This document shows, piece by piece, positions 12,286 through 22,999 of a stretch of DNA of 64,000 nucleotides. The DNA is from Hydractinia symbiolongicarpus (Eukaryota > Cnidaria > Hydrozoa > Anthoathecata > Hydractiniidae). Position numbers and translations under genes: made by a program. The stretch covers positions 1,180,001 through 1,244,000 of the forward strand of contig NC_079878.1 in NCBI RefSeq assembly GCF_029227915.1. The letters run 5' to 3'. Position 1 is the first letter of the stretch. The number at the start of each line of letters is the position of its first letter. The notes below the pieces were generated by a model. The model had not been told where the DNA came from and ran no database searches. It was given only the letters and a program-made list of their open reading frames with translations.

Positions 12286-13638
12286 TTTTTGTGTCAATTA
12301 TTTTAATTGTTTTTATATATATCTGGTATATATAGTACACGTGTACAGCTAGTTTTTCTTAATTATTTTTTTTTAAATAAGGATAGGGTTATTAGTTATA
12401 TATCATATATTTTTTGTTTTTCAAGGTTATATAAATAAATATAAAGGTTATAATGTTTTTGTCACTGTGTATGCTACTTCGTCACTATATTTAGCTACCT
12501 ATTTTAAACAGCTGTCTGAATGTTATTGGTAAATTATTCTTTGTGATATATACGTTTGAGTGTTAGTCCTTGTATATTTTGAACATTTTTTCTTCGTTAT
12601 TTATAACGTTTTTAGTTGAAATAGCGGAGCATTGTGCGTGGCTTTCAATGTTGGTCTATTCATATTTCAGTGTCAATGTTCGTATGTGTCAAGTTTATCA
12701 GCGATCTTGTGTACGTTGTTCTCTTCACTTAAGCGTTTTTGAGAGCAGCTGATAACTTTGATTGAGTTTTGTGATGCCTTAATTCGTTCCACAGACAATG
12801 TTTAAATGATGCCACTGCCCCCCCCTCCCCCCCTAAAAAATCGTTTAAAAATATAAAATTTGGACATGCATGTTCTTTTTATCGTGTGGATGTATCCTCA
12901 CATTCCAAATATTAAAACATCTTAAGCGGGAAGCGATGCTTGTTTCATATATTTAAATTTCATCCATTTTAAACCAGGTGATGCTTATAAAAAAATACAT
13001 GTTTTCCCTTATTATAAAATATATAGTTAAATGTTAGAAGTTAAATATTAGTTTGCAGGGCGGCGTAAAGGGATGGGCATCAATTTGCATGTTGTGAGAA
13101 AACTTGACAATTTAGATTACTACCTACCGCTTACACTAAACTTCTAACATTTTTCTTGGATTGATTTCGTAATTTTAAAAAGAACTGAAAATCGTTCGAA
13201 ACCTTTTAACAAGTTTTTTTTTCAATATTACTCAACTGCGTTTCCATGATTTTAATAATTTTGACTCGTGGAAGATTTAAGTCCCGAAGAAATTTAACTT
13301 TGGTTTGGTTGGATAGTTAAAATTTACATGTTAGTTTGGACAGCATTTCTGATATTTATTTTACGTGAACTATTTGTGTGACCAGTGTGTTTATACCCCT
13401 TTACTAAAGCTCTATTTATATTCACGCATGGATTTATTTCTTATTATGTAAATGTATATATGTAAATTGTAAAAAATTATTTTGGTAGTGTTGGTGGTCT
13501 GTCATCGAATTGTTTTTTTTTAATGCGAGCTCCTTTTCTTTTCTTCTGAACTTATATTTTTTTTGCAGGATTTTATTCTGAAATATGAGATAATTTGGCT
13601 TACAAATTTCAAACATTGACCTTCTTCAAGCCTAAGAT
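12286..13638. other. Non-coding region downstream of the receptor gene
   Basis: AT-rich sequence with a short cytosine run near 12820. Nothing protein-coding or repeated within the window was recognised. Confidence 0.5.
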
Positions 13639-14099
13639 TACCTCCTGCAAAAAATCAAGTTGAGCACATATGAAAGATCTCTGAAAGTTCTCTAGAAATC
13701 TTTTTATTTTTTAAAAAAACCTTTATCCGTTCTCGAGATATTTTTCTTAAAGGTTGCGCTTATTATGCGAAATTATGACGTCATGAACTAGCATTGAGCG
13801 TAATTATGGTAACTAAATATTGAAATTTATGTAAAATGTTTAATTAAAACGCGTCAAAGTAAACGGCCAGAAAACATTTTTAACTCTATATGGCTTGTCA
13901 AAAATGTTAAATATAACACCCTCTAGCTAGCTCATGACATCATGCATAATTAAACGGCCATGACATCATGCATAATTACTGAATCTTCTTAGTGCCAATT
14001 CTAAAGAACGAATCAAGAATTTTGAAAAAGATTTTCAAATTCGTAGACAACCTTTCAAGCTCTTTCATATGCAATTAACTTTATTTTTTGCGGGAGGTA
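13639..14099. mobile_element. 461-bp MITE with TA target duplication
   Basis: The left end CCTCCTGCAAAAAATCAAGT (from 13641) matches the reverse complement of the right end, which reads CCTCCCGCAAAAAATAAAGT inward from 14097. The similarity continues through CATATGAAAG, giving roughly 40-bp inverted repeats. TA flanks both ends (13639-13640, 14098-14099). Inside, CATGACATCATGCATAATTA occurs twice in tandem near 13935-13980. No coding capacity. The TA duplication suggests mobilisation by a Tc1/mariner-type transposase. Confidence 0.8.
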
Positions 14100-14640
14100 A
14101 CATTTAAAACCTTCTTTACTTCTTTTTATCAGACGATTTATTCGTTTTTAGGAATTTTCTCTTTATTTGGTGTTGTAATAATTGAAAAAAGAAAGTTTGG
14201 TAAGAATTTTCATAATTTTACAGTTGTCTTACATACTTATGCAAAAATATTTTCACATAATTATAACAGTTATACATAATTACGCAACAGTCTATTGTTT
14301 TTATTTAATTATGCAATGGTGTTATTGTTATGCAGTATTATCGTTTTTACGTAGTTAAAATGTATTATTTATTTTCATTTATGAAATACTTTACGTATTT
14401 TTTTATCACAAAAAGAAACTCAATTTAATATATCATTTCTTTAATTGAAATATTCATTAAAGGGAGGTTTCCATACGACTGCATTTTCTGCTCGAGCATC
14501 GCAATGAAGTAAAATGACCGATCCGACGAAAGACTAAATCTTTACTTTCTATAAAGGAATGAAACCAATGATTTTGTAAGGCATTGAGGTTAACTAAAAA
14601 AGATTAAACCGATAACTGCTTTTTCTGCATTTTTTTCGTC
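14100..14640. other. Non-coding region between MITE and LINE
   Basis: AT-rich sequence with repeated AATTATGCAA-like motifs near 14235-14320. No gene recognised. Confidence 0.4.
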
Positions 14641-14641
14641 T

Positions 14642-17250
14642 TCTCTATTTATTATTTATTTATTTAAAAATATTTATACAAGATGAGGACTTCAGTAATT
14701 TGCAAATATATACATAAATACAAAAAAAACTGCTATCAATGTCCGTCCTGTCTGAGAATAAAAATGGAAAAAAGCAGTAAAAACAGTAAAAACGATAAAA
14801 ACAAACAAAAAATTGATCAAATAGAAATGCAACAATATGCAGACAAGGTGTGAAGTGACTTAATGTGAGAGCTAAATAAGACATAGGCATAGTTAAAAAC
14901 ATTAATCCCACTTAGCCAAATCTGAAGCAGACTGGACGGCACAGTGACTAAGATAGCCGCTGAGAGTGCACTTCGCCCAAAGGTGGTATCGTGTATTAAG
15001 AGAAGTACCCTCTGAGCGCCTTCATAAAAAGAGATATTATCGATTTTTCGAATTTCAAGTGGCAGTGAATTATACAGTTTACCCCCTGCAAAATAGAAAC
15101 TCTGCCGGGCGATTTCTAGTTTGACCCGAGGTAACCTGACAATACAGCCGTTATTTCGTGTGTTATTGTCATGTTGTTGGCTGACAAAATAATTGTCAAA
15201 ATGTTCAGATGTTAGTTCGTGAAGTAGACACTTTTTAGCGAGTACACAAATATTACGGTTGACGAGTCCTGTGATGGATGGAATATTATCATTCCGGACA
15301 ATCGATCTAGCACGGTTCTCAAGCGATTTTAATTTGTTGACCTGTGTATTTGTGAAAGGTATTCTCAATGCACTACTATAAGTGATTAAAGGTACAATCA
15401 TCATCGAGAAAACATTGTGTGCGGCTTCAGCGGTAAGATACGGTTGTAATCTTTGTAGTAGGCGTAAACGGCTGCTGGCGCTTTTATACGATCGGTCGAA
15501 GTTGTCATTAAGCATTAACTTGCTGTCGATTACTGGTCCCAGATACTTATACTGAGAAACGAAATTTATCGGATTTTCTTGATATACAACTTGGAGAGCC
15601 TTGCCATGTGCTTTCAAGCCTTTAGCCGTTCCGAACAACATGACTTCTGCTTTTCCTTTTTTTAGATTTATAATTAACTCATTTTCACGAAAATATACTG
15701 ATAGTCTCTCAAGGTCTTGATTGAGAAGTTGTTCAATTCTAGTAACATCTTTATGAGCAACGTATATGACGGTGTCATCTGCGTACATTATAACTTTAGA
15801 ATTTGAGATATGGTCTAAAAAATTATCATAAAAAATTATAAAAAGCAGTGGTCCCAAAATGGAACCTTGTGGAACACTGCAGTAAATTGGCTCGTAGCTA
15901 GATCGAATATTGTTAATGTCTACTAACTGACTTCGATTAAATAAGTAGTCGGTAAACCATGCTAGATCCTTGCCTTTAATTCCGTACGTGCGTAGCTTGT
16001 TTAATAATAATGAGTGTCCGAACGTATCAAAGGCTTTCGATAAATCTATATAAACTGCTCCAACTAACTTCCCGCCATCTATTTCGCGACGAATATTGTC
16101 GCAAAATAAAGTAGAAGCAAGTTTTGTGGAGCGTTTACTTCGAAAACCATATTGACAGTCGTTCAGTAATTTCTCTTTTTCGAGATAGTTATGAATAGCC
16201 TTCTCAAGAATTTTAGATAGCACCGGTAAAATTGAAATCGGGCGATAGTTTTCGGGAAGAGAAGAATTCCCAGATTTAAATATAGATGCAACCTTCGCAA
16301 CTTTCCAGGCTGATGGTACAGTTGAGGTGTTTATCGAAAGGTTTATTATGTGACTCAGAGGTTTTGAAATTAAAATAGCACAGTCTTTTACCATTCCGGG
16401 TGGTAACTCATCTATGCCGGTTGCTTTATTTCGTTTGAGTAATTGGAGTTCTTTCTCTACAAAAATCTTAGAAATATAACCTGTCATGAAAATTTTATTT
16501 GTTCGTAAAGAATAAGGTGGTACGTATCTCCATGTAAAATTCATAAGTTGATGATCGTCAAATGTTTCGTTATATTTAGATGGTAAGTACTTTGAACCCT
16601 CTGGAGGGCGATAGAAACACCCTACTAAAATTGATTTCGATTTTTTAATAAAAATTTCAAGCCACAGAGACTCTAAAGTTGAATTTTCTAAATCCAGCCT
16701 TCGCTTAAAATTAATATTGTTTTTGACATAAACAGCCACGCCTCCTCCTTTTCCAGATGTTCTGTTTCTTTTAACCAAAGTGTAACCAGACAGTTCATAA
16801 AGAGCATCATTAGCACTAAAATCCTCGTTCAAAATATGTGTTTCAGACAAGGTTATAATGTCAATTTTTGAATCATGCTTGTGTACTAACGCTTCCGAGT
16901 GGGCAAAGTTTGAAAGTAACCCTCGAATATTTTGATGAACACCTTTCATACCTCTCTTACCACAAAATTCACCAAGGCTTTCCGGTCCAAGACATACTTC
17001 TATGTCACCACACAGGAGTAGTAAAACTATAAACAAACTTTTGCGTCTTGTACAACTTACTGTTGGTCGAGGTTTTTGTTTACAAACATGGATTGAACTG
17101 AAAGTAAACGTTTCTCCAATGTTAAACTTATTCCATCTGCTTTCACAAATCTTGGTTTGAATACACAAAAACAACAATAAATTCCAACAATCAAATCAGC
17201 TAGAAAAAACGCGTGCGATCTCTTCGCCGCCATTATAGTAATCAACTTTC
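14642..17250 (-). mobile_element. CR1-like non-LTR retrotransposon (LINE) with internal in-frame deletion
   Basis: On the minus strand the element runs from about 17250 to a 3' end at about 14642, where the sequence becomes a short AAAT-type simple repeat, as in CR1/L2-group LINEs that end in short tandem repeats instead of a long poly(A). It contains one long open frame (14817-17177) with APE endonuclease remains and a complete-looking reverse transcriptase. The 5' limit is uncertain. No target duplication was identified. Confidence 0.85.
14817..17177 (-). CDS. LINE polyprotein: truncated APE endonuclease plus reverse transcriptase
   Basis: The open frame has 786 codons; its first codon here is TTG, so the true start is unassigned. 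Residues about 48-65 are hydrophobic followed by GDIEVCLGP, a degenerate form of the 2A-like motif known at the N terminus of some APE-type LINE proteins. Residues about 75-195 are the first half of the endonuclease (SETHI, GGGVAVYV, CFYRPPEG). At about residue 207 (near 16555) the sequence jumps to the region just before the reverse transcriptase (LKRNKATGIDELPP), so the GDFN and SDH half of the endonuclease and the linker are gone although the frame stays open. Reverse transcriptase motifs follow: YRPISILPVLSKILEK, YGFRSKRST, IDLSKAFD (D378, D384), SVPQGSILGPLLF, MYADD (D467, D468). The protein could retain polymerase folding but not endonuclease activity. Confidence 0.88.
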   Translation of the reverse strand: MLFLCIQTKICESRWNKFNIGETFTFSSIHVCKQKPRPTVSCTRRKSLFIVLLLLCGDIEVCLGPESLGEFCGKRGMKGVHQNIRGLLSNFAHSEALVHKHDSKIDIITLSETHILNEDFSANDALYELSGYTLVKRNRTSGKGGGVAVYVKNNINFKRRLDLENSTLESLWLEIFIKKSKSILVGCFYRPPEGSKYLPSKYNETFDDHQLMNFTWRYVPPYSLRTNKIFMTGYISKIFVEKELQLLKRNKATGIDELPPGMVKDCAILISKPLSHIINLSINTSTVPSAWKVAKVASIFKSGNSSLPENYRPISILPVLSKILEKAIHNYLEKEKLLNDCQYGFRSKRSTKLASTLFCDNIRREIDGGKLVGAVYIDLSKAFDTFGHSLLLNKLRTYGIKGKDLAWFTDYLFNRSQLVDINNIRSSYEPIYCSVPQGSILGPLLFIIFYDNFLDHISNSKVIMYADDTVIYVAHKDVTRIEQLLNQDLERLSVYFRENELIINLKKGKAEVMLFGTAKGLKAHGKALQVVYQENPINFVSQYKYLGPVIDSKLMLNDNFDRSYKSASSRLRLLQRLQPYLTAEAAHNVFSMMIVPLITYSSALRIPFTNTQVNKLKSLENRARSIVRNDNIPSITGLVNRNICVLAKKCLLHELTSEHFDNYFVSQQHDNNTRNNGCIVRLPRVKLEIARQSFYFAGGKLYNSLPLEIRKIDNISFYEGAQRVLLLIHDTTFGRSALSAAILVTVPSSLLQIWLSGINVFNYAYVLFSSHIKSLHTLSAYCCISI

Positions 17251-19513
17251 ATAACATCTTCATCTTTATAATTTATAAAATATTTTACTTCATTTAGGTT
17301 TGATTGATTTTATAAAAAATTATGGATAAGTTCAGAAAATTCGTCATTTTTATTTGAAACATTTCTCTGTCCACCCCAAGTATTTAACATTTGCCTATGT
17401 TTTCATTCTCACGAGTATTTCTCATCGGTGTTATGGGTAAGTGGTATATATATACCTTGACTGTAATTTTAGCAAAACTGCAATTCGCGAAAATTAATTT
17501 CTTGAAAAACAAAACAGTGGTTAATTAAGATCGTGGTCCTTAATCAAAAAAATTGTAAACACATGATTCCCGAAAGTCTGTCTCGCGAAAAGAGGAGAGA
17601 AAACTGAAAAAAAAAATCGCGAAAATTTCATTCTGCGAAAATAATTTCGGAACACAATTTTTTATTAAGTTTGCAAAAAATTTCGAGGGTATTAATTTTT
17701 TTACGAGTGGCTTAAAAAATTCTTATTAAATATTTTTTAAGGAGTTTTTAAAACTGCGCTTAGTGGGATCGAATCTACTTAAGAAGTGGAAATGTACCAC
17801 TATGGGACTTTTTGGTCTAAACTTTATGTTTAGGGTCAAGTAAGGCCCAAATAAGGTAAACATTTCACCTCGTTTTGTATACATTTTTCCGTTCCCAGGA
17901 CAATTTGCCTTGTTGATAAAGTTGATATCGGCCACTCCGTAATAACGGCTCAGGGGCCACAAGACCCTGGGGACGAGTTCGCATTTAACCCTATCAGCAC
18001 GGAGGGCATAAAGTCTGTGAGACCTCTTTGATTGGACGTAACTTTTGTTCGGCACGTGATTGAGTGCTTAAATTTTGCGACTTTCCCTAACTTTCTTTAT
18101 TGGAGCTTGTGATTAAAAACATCTAGACAAATTCTATACTTTTGACATTTTTCACACATAGGTAATTTTTTGTAAATTTTACAACCAGCTGACATGCTTG
18201 TAATAGAGTTATAGTATGTTGTATTCGCTATATAATTATTTATTACATGTATGTTCATGACCAGGTGGTTACTATGAGTATTAGAGACAAAATACAGACC
18301 AGATTCGAAGACAATATCGGTCGAAGGTAATGACGTTCTTTCTGATCTCGATACCGTCATAATTATTGTTTTTTTTACCCCGAACATCTATGAATGTCAT
18401 ATTCTAAACATGTACCAGTTTAATAACATGAATATCAATATTTTTGAAAAAAAAAAGGTTTTGTCTTTATCGTTTAAATAAAAAACTTTCGCGCAAATGT
18501 GACGTCATTTTCGATCTCAAAGACGTCATAAAATTCATTTTTTTTATATGAAATCACTTATTTTATTCAAAGTCTACTAAGACTGGCCGTATCGCCAGTA
18601 ATGGTTAGGAAATTCAAATTTATTGCAAAATTGAAACAAAGCATGAGTAGTTCCGGATTTATGGCCGCGGGCATGCCATGCTGGTCTTTATGGTGCTCTT
18701 GAAACATTGAAAGAATGCCGATGATCTTTCTTGAAATTTCAATGTTTTATAAAAAAGACTTGTGCAAGAATGTAAACTCGTTTAACTATGATGTCGTAAT
18801 CAACGCTTTGCCTAGATTGTACGTTTTCTTCTTCTCTTTCACGTGTAAACAGGTGCGTTTTATTCGTTTAAATAGATGTTCCGTTTACACTGAACGTGTA
18901 TTTATTTTCGCTTTAACAAAAATTGAATGACTTGCGTGTCAACGTAAGAACATGGGACGAAAGAGGAACAACTTTGTTGAGAACGAAAGTTTAGCAGAAG
19001 AAGTAAAAGAAGGACTTGTTTTTGTGGCAAGGCGAGCAGTGTCTATAAAGTAAAACGAAAAAGGAAATTTTTGGTTACTGTTAAGAATTATTCACTAAGA
19101 GCTATTTTTTCGTTAGGCAAAAGGAATTTACAAGTTCGTTTATATATGTACATGTATGCATCGTTTAAAAAGTAAATAAAAAATAACAAATACATTATTA
19201 TATATTAAAGTTCTTAAAACATAACGAGGAAGTTAAAAAGGACTGAGTAAAGCTTGAAGAAAGCAATTTAGCTGTGTGTATTAGTAAAATTAAAATCAAT
19301 CATAAGTAGATCAACTCTTCTTCCATAATAAAAAAACTTGAAAATAAATATTTTTTATGACGAATGTTTTTTTTCAAATGGACACATAGTTTGTTTATCT
19401 TTTTTGGCGCCTGCGATATTATTTTGCAACAGGTTTTTTTGCGTTATTACTTCGCAACAGGTTTTTCGCGTTAACAAAATATTCTTAGGTTGACACTGAT
19501 AATTCTGGTGTTT
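17251..19513. other. Non-coding region with repeated GCGAAA-type motifs
   Basis: No gene recognised. CGCGAAAA-type words recur at about 17485-17640, and similar words recur at 20570-20690 and 21060-21480, suggesting fragments of a dispersed repeat. Short open frames (17726-18055 minus, 18097-18387 minus) show no family motif. Confidence 0.4.
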
Positions 19514-19620
19514 ACCAACCTCGATCCCAGGATCTGTTGTCTCTTTTGGCGATTTTTCGTCAGGCCTATCAATAAGCTCAGCGCCGATGGGAGATGAAAA
19601 GTCCTAGGAACGAGGTTAGT
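19514..19620. mobile_element. Short palindromic repeat (small MITE-like element)
   Basis: ACCAACCTCGATCCCAGGA at the left is an imperfect inverted match of TCCTAGGAACGAGGTTAGT at the right, spaced to about 107 bp. It has the form of a tiny foldback element. No target duplication was established. Confidence 0.55.
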
Positions 19621-19797
19621 GTTTTTCTTTTTTTTTTTTTTTTCAATTTATTTAAAGTCGATTATTCACATATTTACAATAGTTTCCAAAAAAAAAAAAG
19701 TAATTAAGAAAACTAATCTAAATCGACTAAATTTTTTATGTTTACAATTAAATAAAATCATTTTTTTTATATATATAAACAATAATAACAACAAAGT

Positions 19798-20310
19798 TCT
19801 ATAAAGGGACCTTACATTCATAACAGTTACATTTAGATCCGTCCCACATTTTTATCATGCTTTTAAAAACTTTAAGGTTGTCACATCGTTTCAAATGTGA
19901 TGGTAGGTTATTCCAAATCTTTGGTCCCAGGGCTGATAAGCTATTAGTTCCAAAAGTCGCGGTCCTTTTCCTTGAGACTACCAAATTATTTGTATTTTGT
20001 TCTCTGACTGCCCACCGTTATCATTTAAACAAAATATATCTTTCATAAAAAGAGGGCTGCTGTTATTTATAGTTTTAGAGATTTCTATACACAATGACCG
20101 TAAGCGATTTACATTCATGTGACTCTTGCTGGAATTTTTAAGTAAATTTTCGTATGTACTTTTTAATTTTTGTTTATAAGTCCAAGCAATCGGGATTGCA
20201 TCACCATAGGAGGATAGGCTCACCTCATTGCTACTTTCTTTGACATATAAGGACTTGATAGGTCTACATACATTGGTGCATACTTGTGCTGGTATTTTCA
20301 GTAACAATTA
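19798..20310 (-). pseudogene. LINE reverse-transcriptase C-terminal fragment, frameshifted
   Basis: Two minus-strand frames join at about 19990-20010. The upstream one (20307 to about 20000) contains NVNRLRSLCIEISKTINN and SPLFMKDIF. The downstream one (about 20000 to 19799) contains TATFGTNSLSALGPKIWNNL. Together they are the conserved C-terminal tail of CR1/jockey-like LINE proteins. The tail of the full LINE at 14817 (KLYNSLPLEIRKIDNISFYE) is related in layout but clearly a different element. The frame change and absence of the polymerase core mark a 5'-truncated dead copy. Confidence 0.75.
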
Positions 20311-20319
20311 TAACTTAAC

Positions 20320-22028
20320 TATGTTTTGCGTTGCCATCTTATTTTTCTTATTCAAAGACAAAATATATCTCTGTTAAATTTGATAAGTCATGCTTCAGTT
20401 AGGAAATTTAAGAAAGAGATAGTGTCCTTTATAAAAAATAGACCAAAAAAATAAAATAATAGTATGGTTTTCCATATTTACAATTTGCTGTTGAAATGCC
20501 ACATTCATGTTACATAGGTACTAAGCTAAGGACTTCAAAAATCCAGAAGAGAACTTTTATTTTCAAGGTGGCGAAACGCGTAGATGTTTTGCAAAAAAAT
20601 TTCACGAAAACAAACTTTACGTTCGAAATTTTAAAACATATTCTGCAATAATCTTTCGCGATGTCATAATTTAAATCTCGCAAAAAAAAAAAACTATTAC
20701 GAAAAGAACTAAAAACATCCAATTAGAGTACAATAGTACCTCTAAACTCAAAGTCTCGTGGAAAACGTTCTAAAAAGCGGGCAAGGAATTAGCGGACACT
20801 CCAATTAACGGCAACCGTTTATACATGAAATCGGCATTTTGGAATTCTTTTCTTTCTATTTAGCGATCACCTGTAAAAAATTGAGCAACTGCTGTTTAAA
20901 CTTTTTTCTGTAGAGATGTAATGAACAAAATAATAACTAGTGTTATACTCCTATTTTTATTGTCGTTAAACAATTTACTTATTTTTCTGTTTAAGGACTT
21001 TATCTTTCACCTCATTATATCTATTTTTGCAACTCCACCACTCCAAAGGAACCTCGAAAAGGACATATTTAGCGAAAATAATATAAAATACGCCTGAAAA
21101 TATAAACTTCCAAAAAGACGAACAACTTTAATTTCTCGCCAGATTTTGAGGTGTTCGAACTGATTCTTTCCACATGTTTAGTCTGAAATTTTTACTTTTT
21201 GCGAAACTCATATTTGCGATCAGTAAGTTTTTTTATAAAAAAAGATAAGTACCTTAATTTTCAATAATTGCAAAAAAAAAATAACAAGGAAAAGTGTAAG
21301 AACAAACCTTGGGAATTCAATCAACGCATAAAATGAAGACTGTTGACGTTGAAATTTACATTGTCAGTAATATGCCTTAATGGAATCAATTTTCGCGGAA
21401 ACTTAATATTTGCAAAATTGACGAAAACTGGCGAAATACGCAAATAAAAATTTCAGCGAAATTTAATTCTCCGATGATATATCACTGTAGCAATGTCTTT
21501 TAAAAATTATTTTAAATTTTTCCTCTCACCCTACTATTGTATGTTGCTCTCTTAAATGGTTTAAGTTATCTTTATATTTATGAGTTTAATTAGTTTAAAA
21601 CCATACCCTTTAAACACGACTAAACCAATAGTGCAAGCCAAGTGCATAGAAAGAGTGAATACAGAGCATTTGAAAATAAAACGCAAAATTTTTTCCAACT
21701 TTTGAAACAAACATATATTACATCAACTTTTTGTTTAAGCATACCGAGCTCTCACAAAACTTCACAATATGATATATTATTAAGTAAAAAACCTTACAAC
21801 ACTTTTGGAAAAAATCTTTTGGTATCTATAGTATTTCATGTGGATTGATTTCTTGTCACACTTTATGACACAATTTTATAACAATTTCACAATTTTCTAG
21901 AGATTCTCAAATATTTACAAAAAAATAATCACAACATTTGAAGAATTTTAAATCTTTTTTAAAAATAATTTCCTGGCAAATTTTTTTAAATATCTATGGT
22001 TGCAAAATCATGTTGGTATATGCATGTA
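20320..22028. other. Non-coding region downstream of RNF41
   Basis: AT-rich, with scattered GCGAAA-type words (about 20570-20690, 21060-21480). It includes the presumed 3' untranslated region of the minus-strand RNF41 gene next to 22029. No other gene seen. Confidence 0.4.
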
Positions 22029-22988
22029 TTATTCAATTCCATGTGCAAATATCATAACAATCCCTGGCTCCATTACCATAAACTCTCCCATATGACGATT
22101 TTCACATGCCATAACAACAACTGCCTGCTTCCCTGGTATTCTTCGTGCAAGATATTGTTCATAACGTCTACGATTCATTTGTCTGGTTTCTAATGTACTC
22201 AACCCCTGTGACCAGCGCCTTTCATGAGCATTTTCCATGAGATCATCAAGAATATACTGTGGGCACCCACTGTCTGCAAGAGATCTTCGAATAACAGCTT
22301 GAAGAACAGCATCAGGTGTAGATATCATTCCACCCCATCTAGTAACCCTTGCTGGTGGCAAAGCTAAAAGCCATTGCTGCACTTCATCTGTTGTATCCAC
22401 AAAATTTCTACGAGGTGATACTAACGATAAATTATTAGCAGACATTCGAAAACTTTGCATTATATCAGTAACAACTGTAACTTGTTGTTTTAATTCAACA
22501 ATTTGTCTTTGAAAATCTTGAACTTGTTCCTTGAGATCTTGTATTTGATCACCCTGTGATTGGATAATGCCATGCAATTCACGGACACAGTTATGTTGAC
22601 CAACTTCATCAAGTGGAATAATTAGACCACAGCCAAGCTCACAATGAACAGGTCTTCTGGGATTGTGTTCACATTCTGATAAATGTTGATTAAGTACATC
22701 AAGTTTAACAAAAGACCCACATCCAAAATTAGCATTTGTGCAATTTATTGTCAAACGAGATAGAAGATTTTTTAGTATACGAGGAACGGGTTTAAGCTGT
22801 GAAGATGTAATACTTTGACGATCAACAGGACATGTTGCTTGGTGATTTAACCATTCAAGTATACAAGCTGAACAAAATGCATGTTCACAAATGGGGACCT
22901 GTACTGGTTCTTCAAGAACACCACTACATATGGAGCATATTAATTCTTCATCAACATCACCTTGAAATCTGTTTACATCGTATCCCAT
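22029..22988 (-). CDS. RNF41: E3 ubiquitin-protein ligase NRDP1 (RNF41)
   Basis: Single uninterrupted frame of 319 codons from ATG (22988) to stop, close to the vertebrate protein's length (about 317). It opens MGYDVNRFQGDVDEELIC and closes VVMACENRHMGEF...VMIFAHGIE, both strongly conserved in the family. The RING uses C18, C21, C34, H36, C39, C42, C53 and D56; the aspartate as last ligand is normal in this protein. A SIAH/TRAF-type zinc region follows (about 80-135), then a coiled coil (about 140-180), then the C-terminal USP8-binding domain (about 190-319) with PARVTRWGGMISTPDAVLQA. The family ubiquitinates ErbB3, BRUCE and other cytosolic or endosomal clients and is stabilised by USP8. All key residues are present, so it looks functional. 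The coding part has no intron; an upstream untranslated exon cannot be excluded. Confidence 0.96.
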   Translation of the reverse strand: MGYDVNRFQGDVDEELICSICSGVLEEPVQVPICEHAFCSACILEWLNHQATCPVDRQSITSSQLKPVPRILKNLLSRLTINCTNANFGCGSFVKLDVLNQHLSECEHNPRRPVHCELGCGLIIPLDEVGQHNCVRELHGIIQSQGDQIQDLKEQVQDFQRQIVELKQQVTVVTDIMQSFRMSANNLSLVSPRRNFVDTTDEVQQWLLALPPARVTRWGGMISTPDAVLQAVIRRSLADSGCPQYILDDLMENAHERRWSQGLSTLETRQMNRRRYEQYLARRIPGKQAVVVMACENRHMGEFMVMEPGIVMIFAHGIE

Positions 22989-22999
22989 TGGTATTGATA

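Noticed and set aside
22029-22988. RNF41 as a processed retropseudogene
   Set aside because: The frame is fully open, all zinc ligands are present and no poly(A) trace is seen downstream of the stop, so a functional gene is the better reading.
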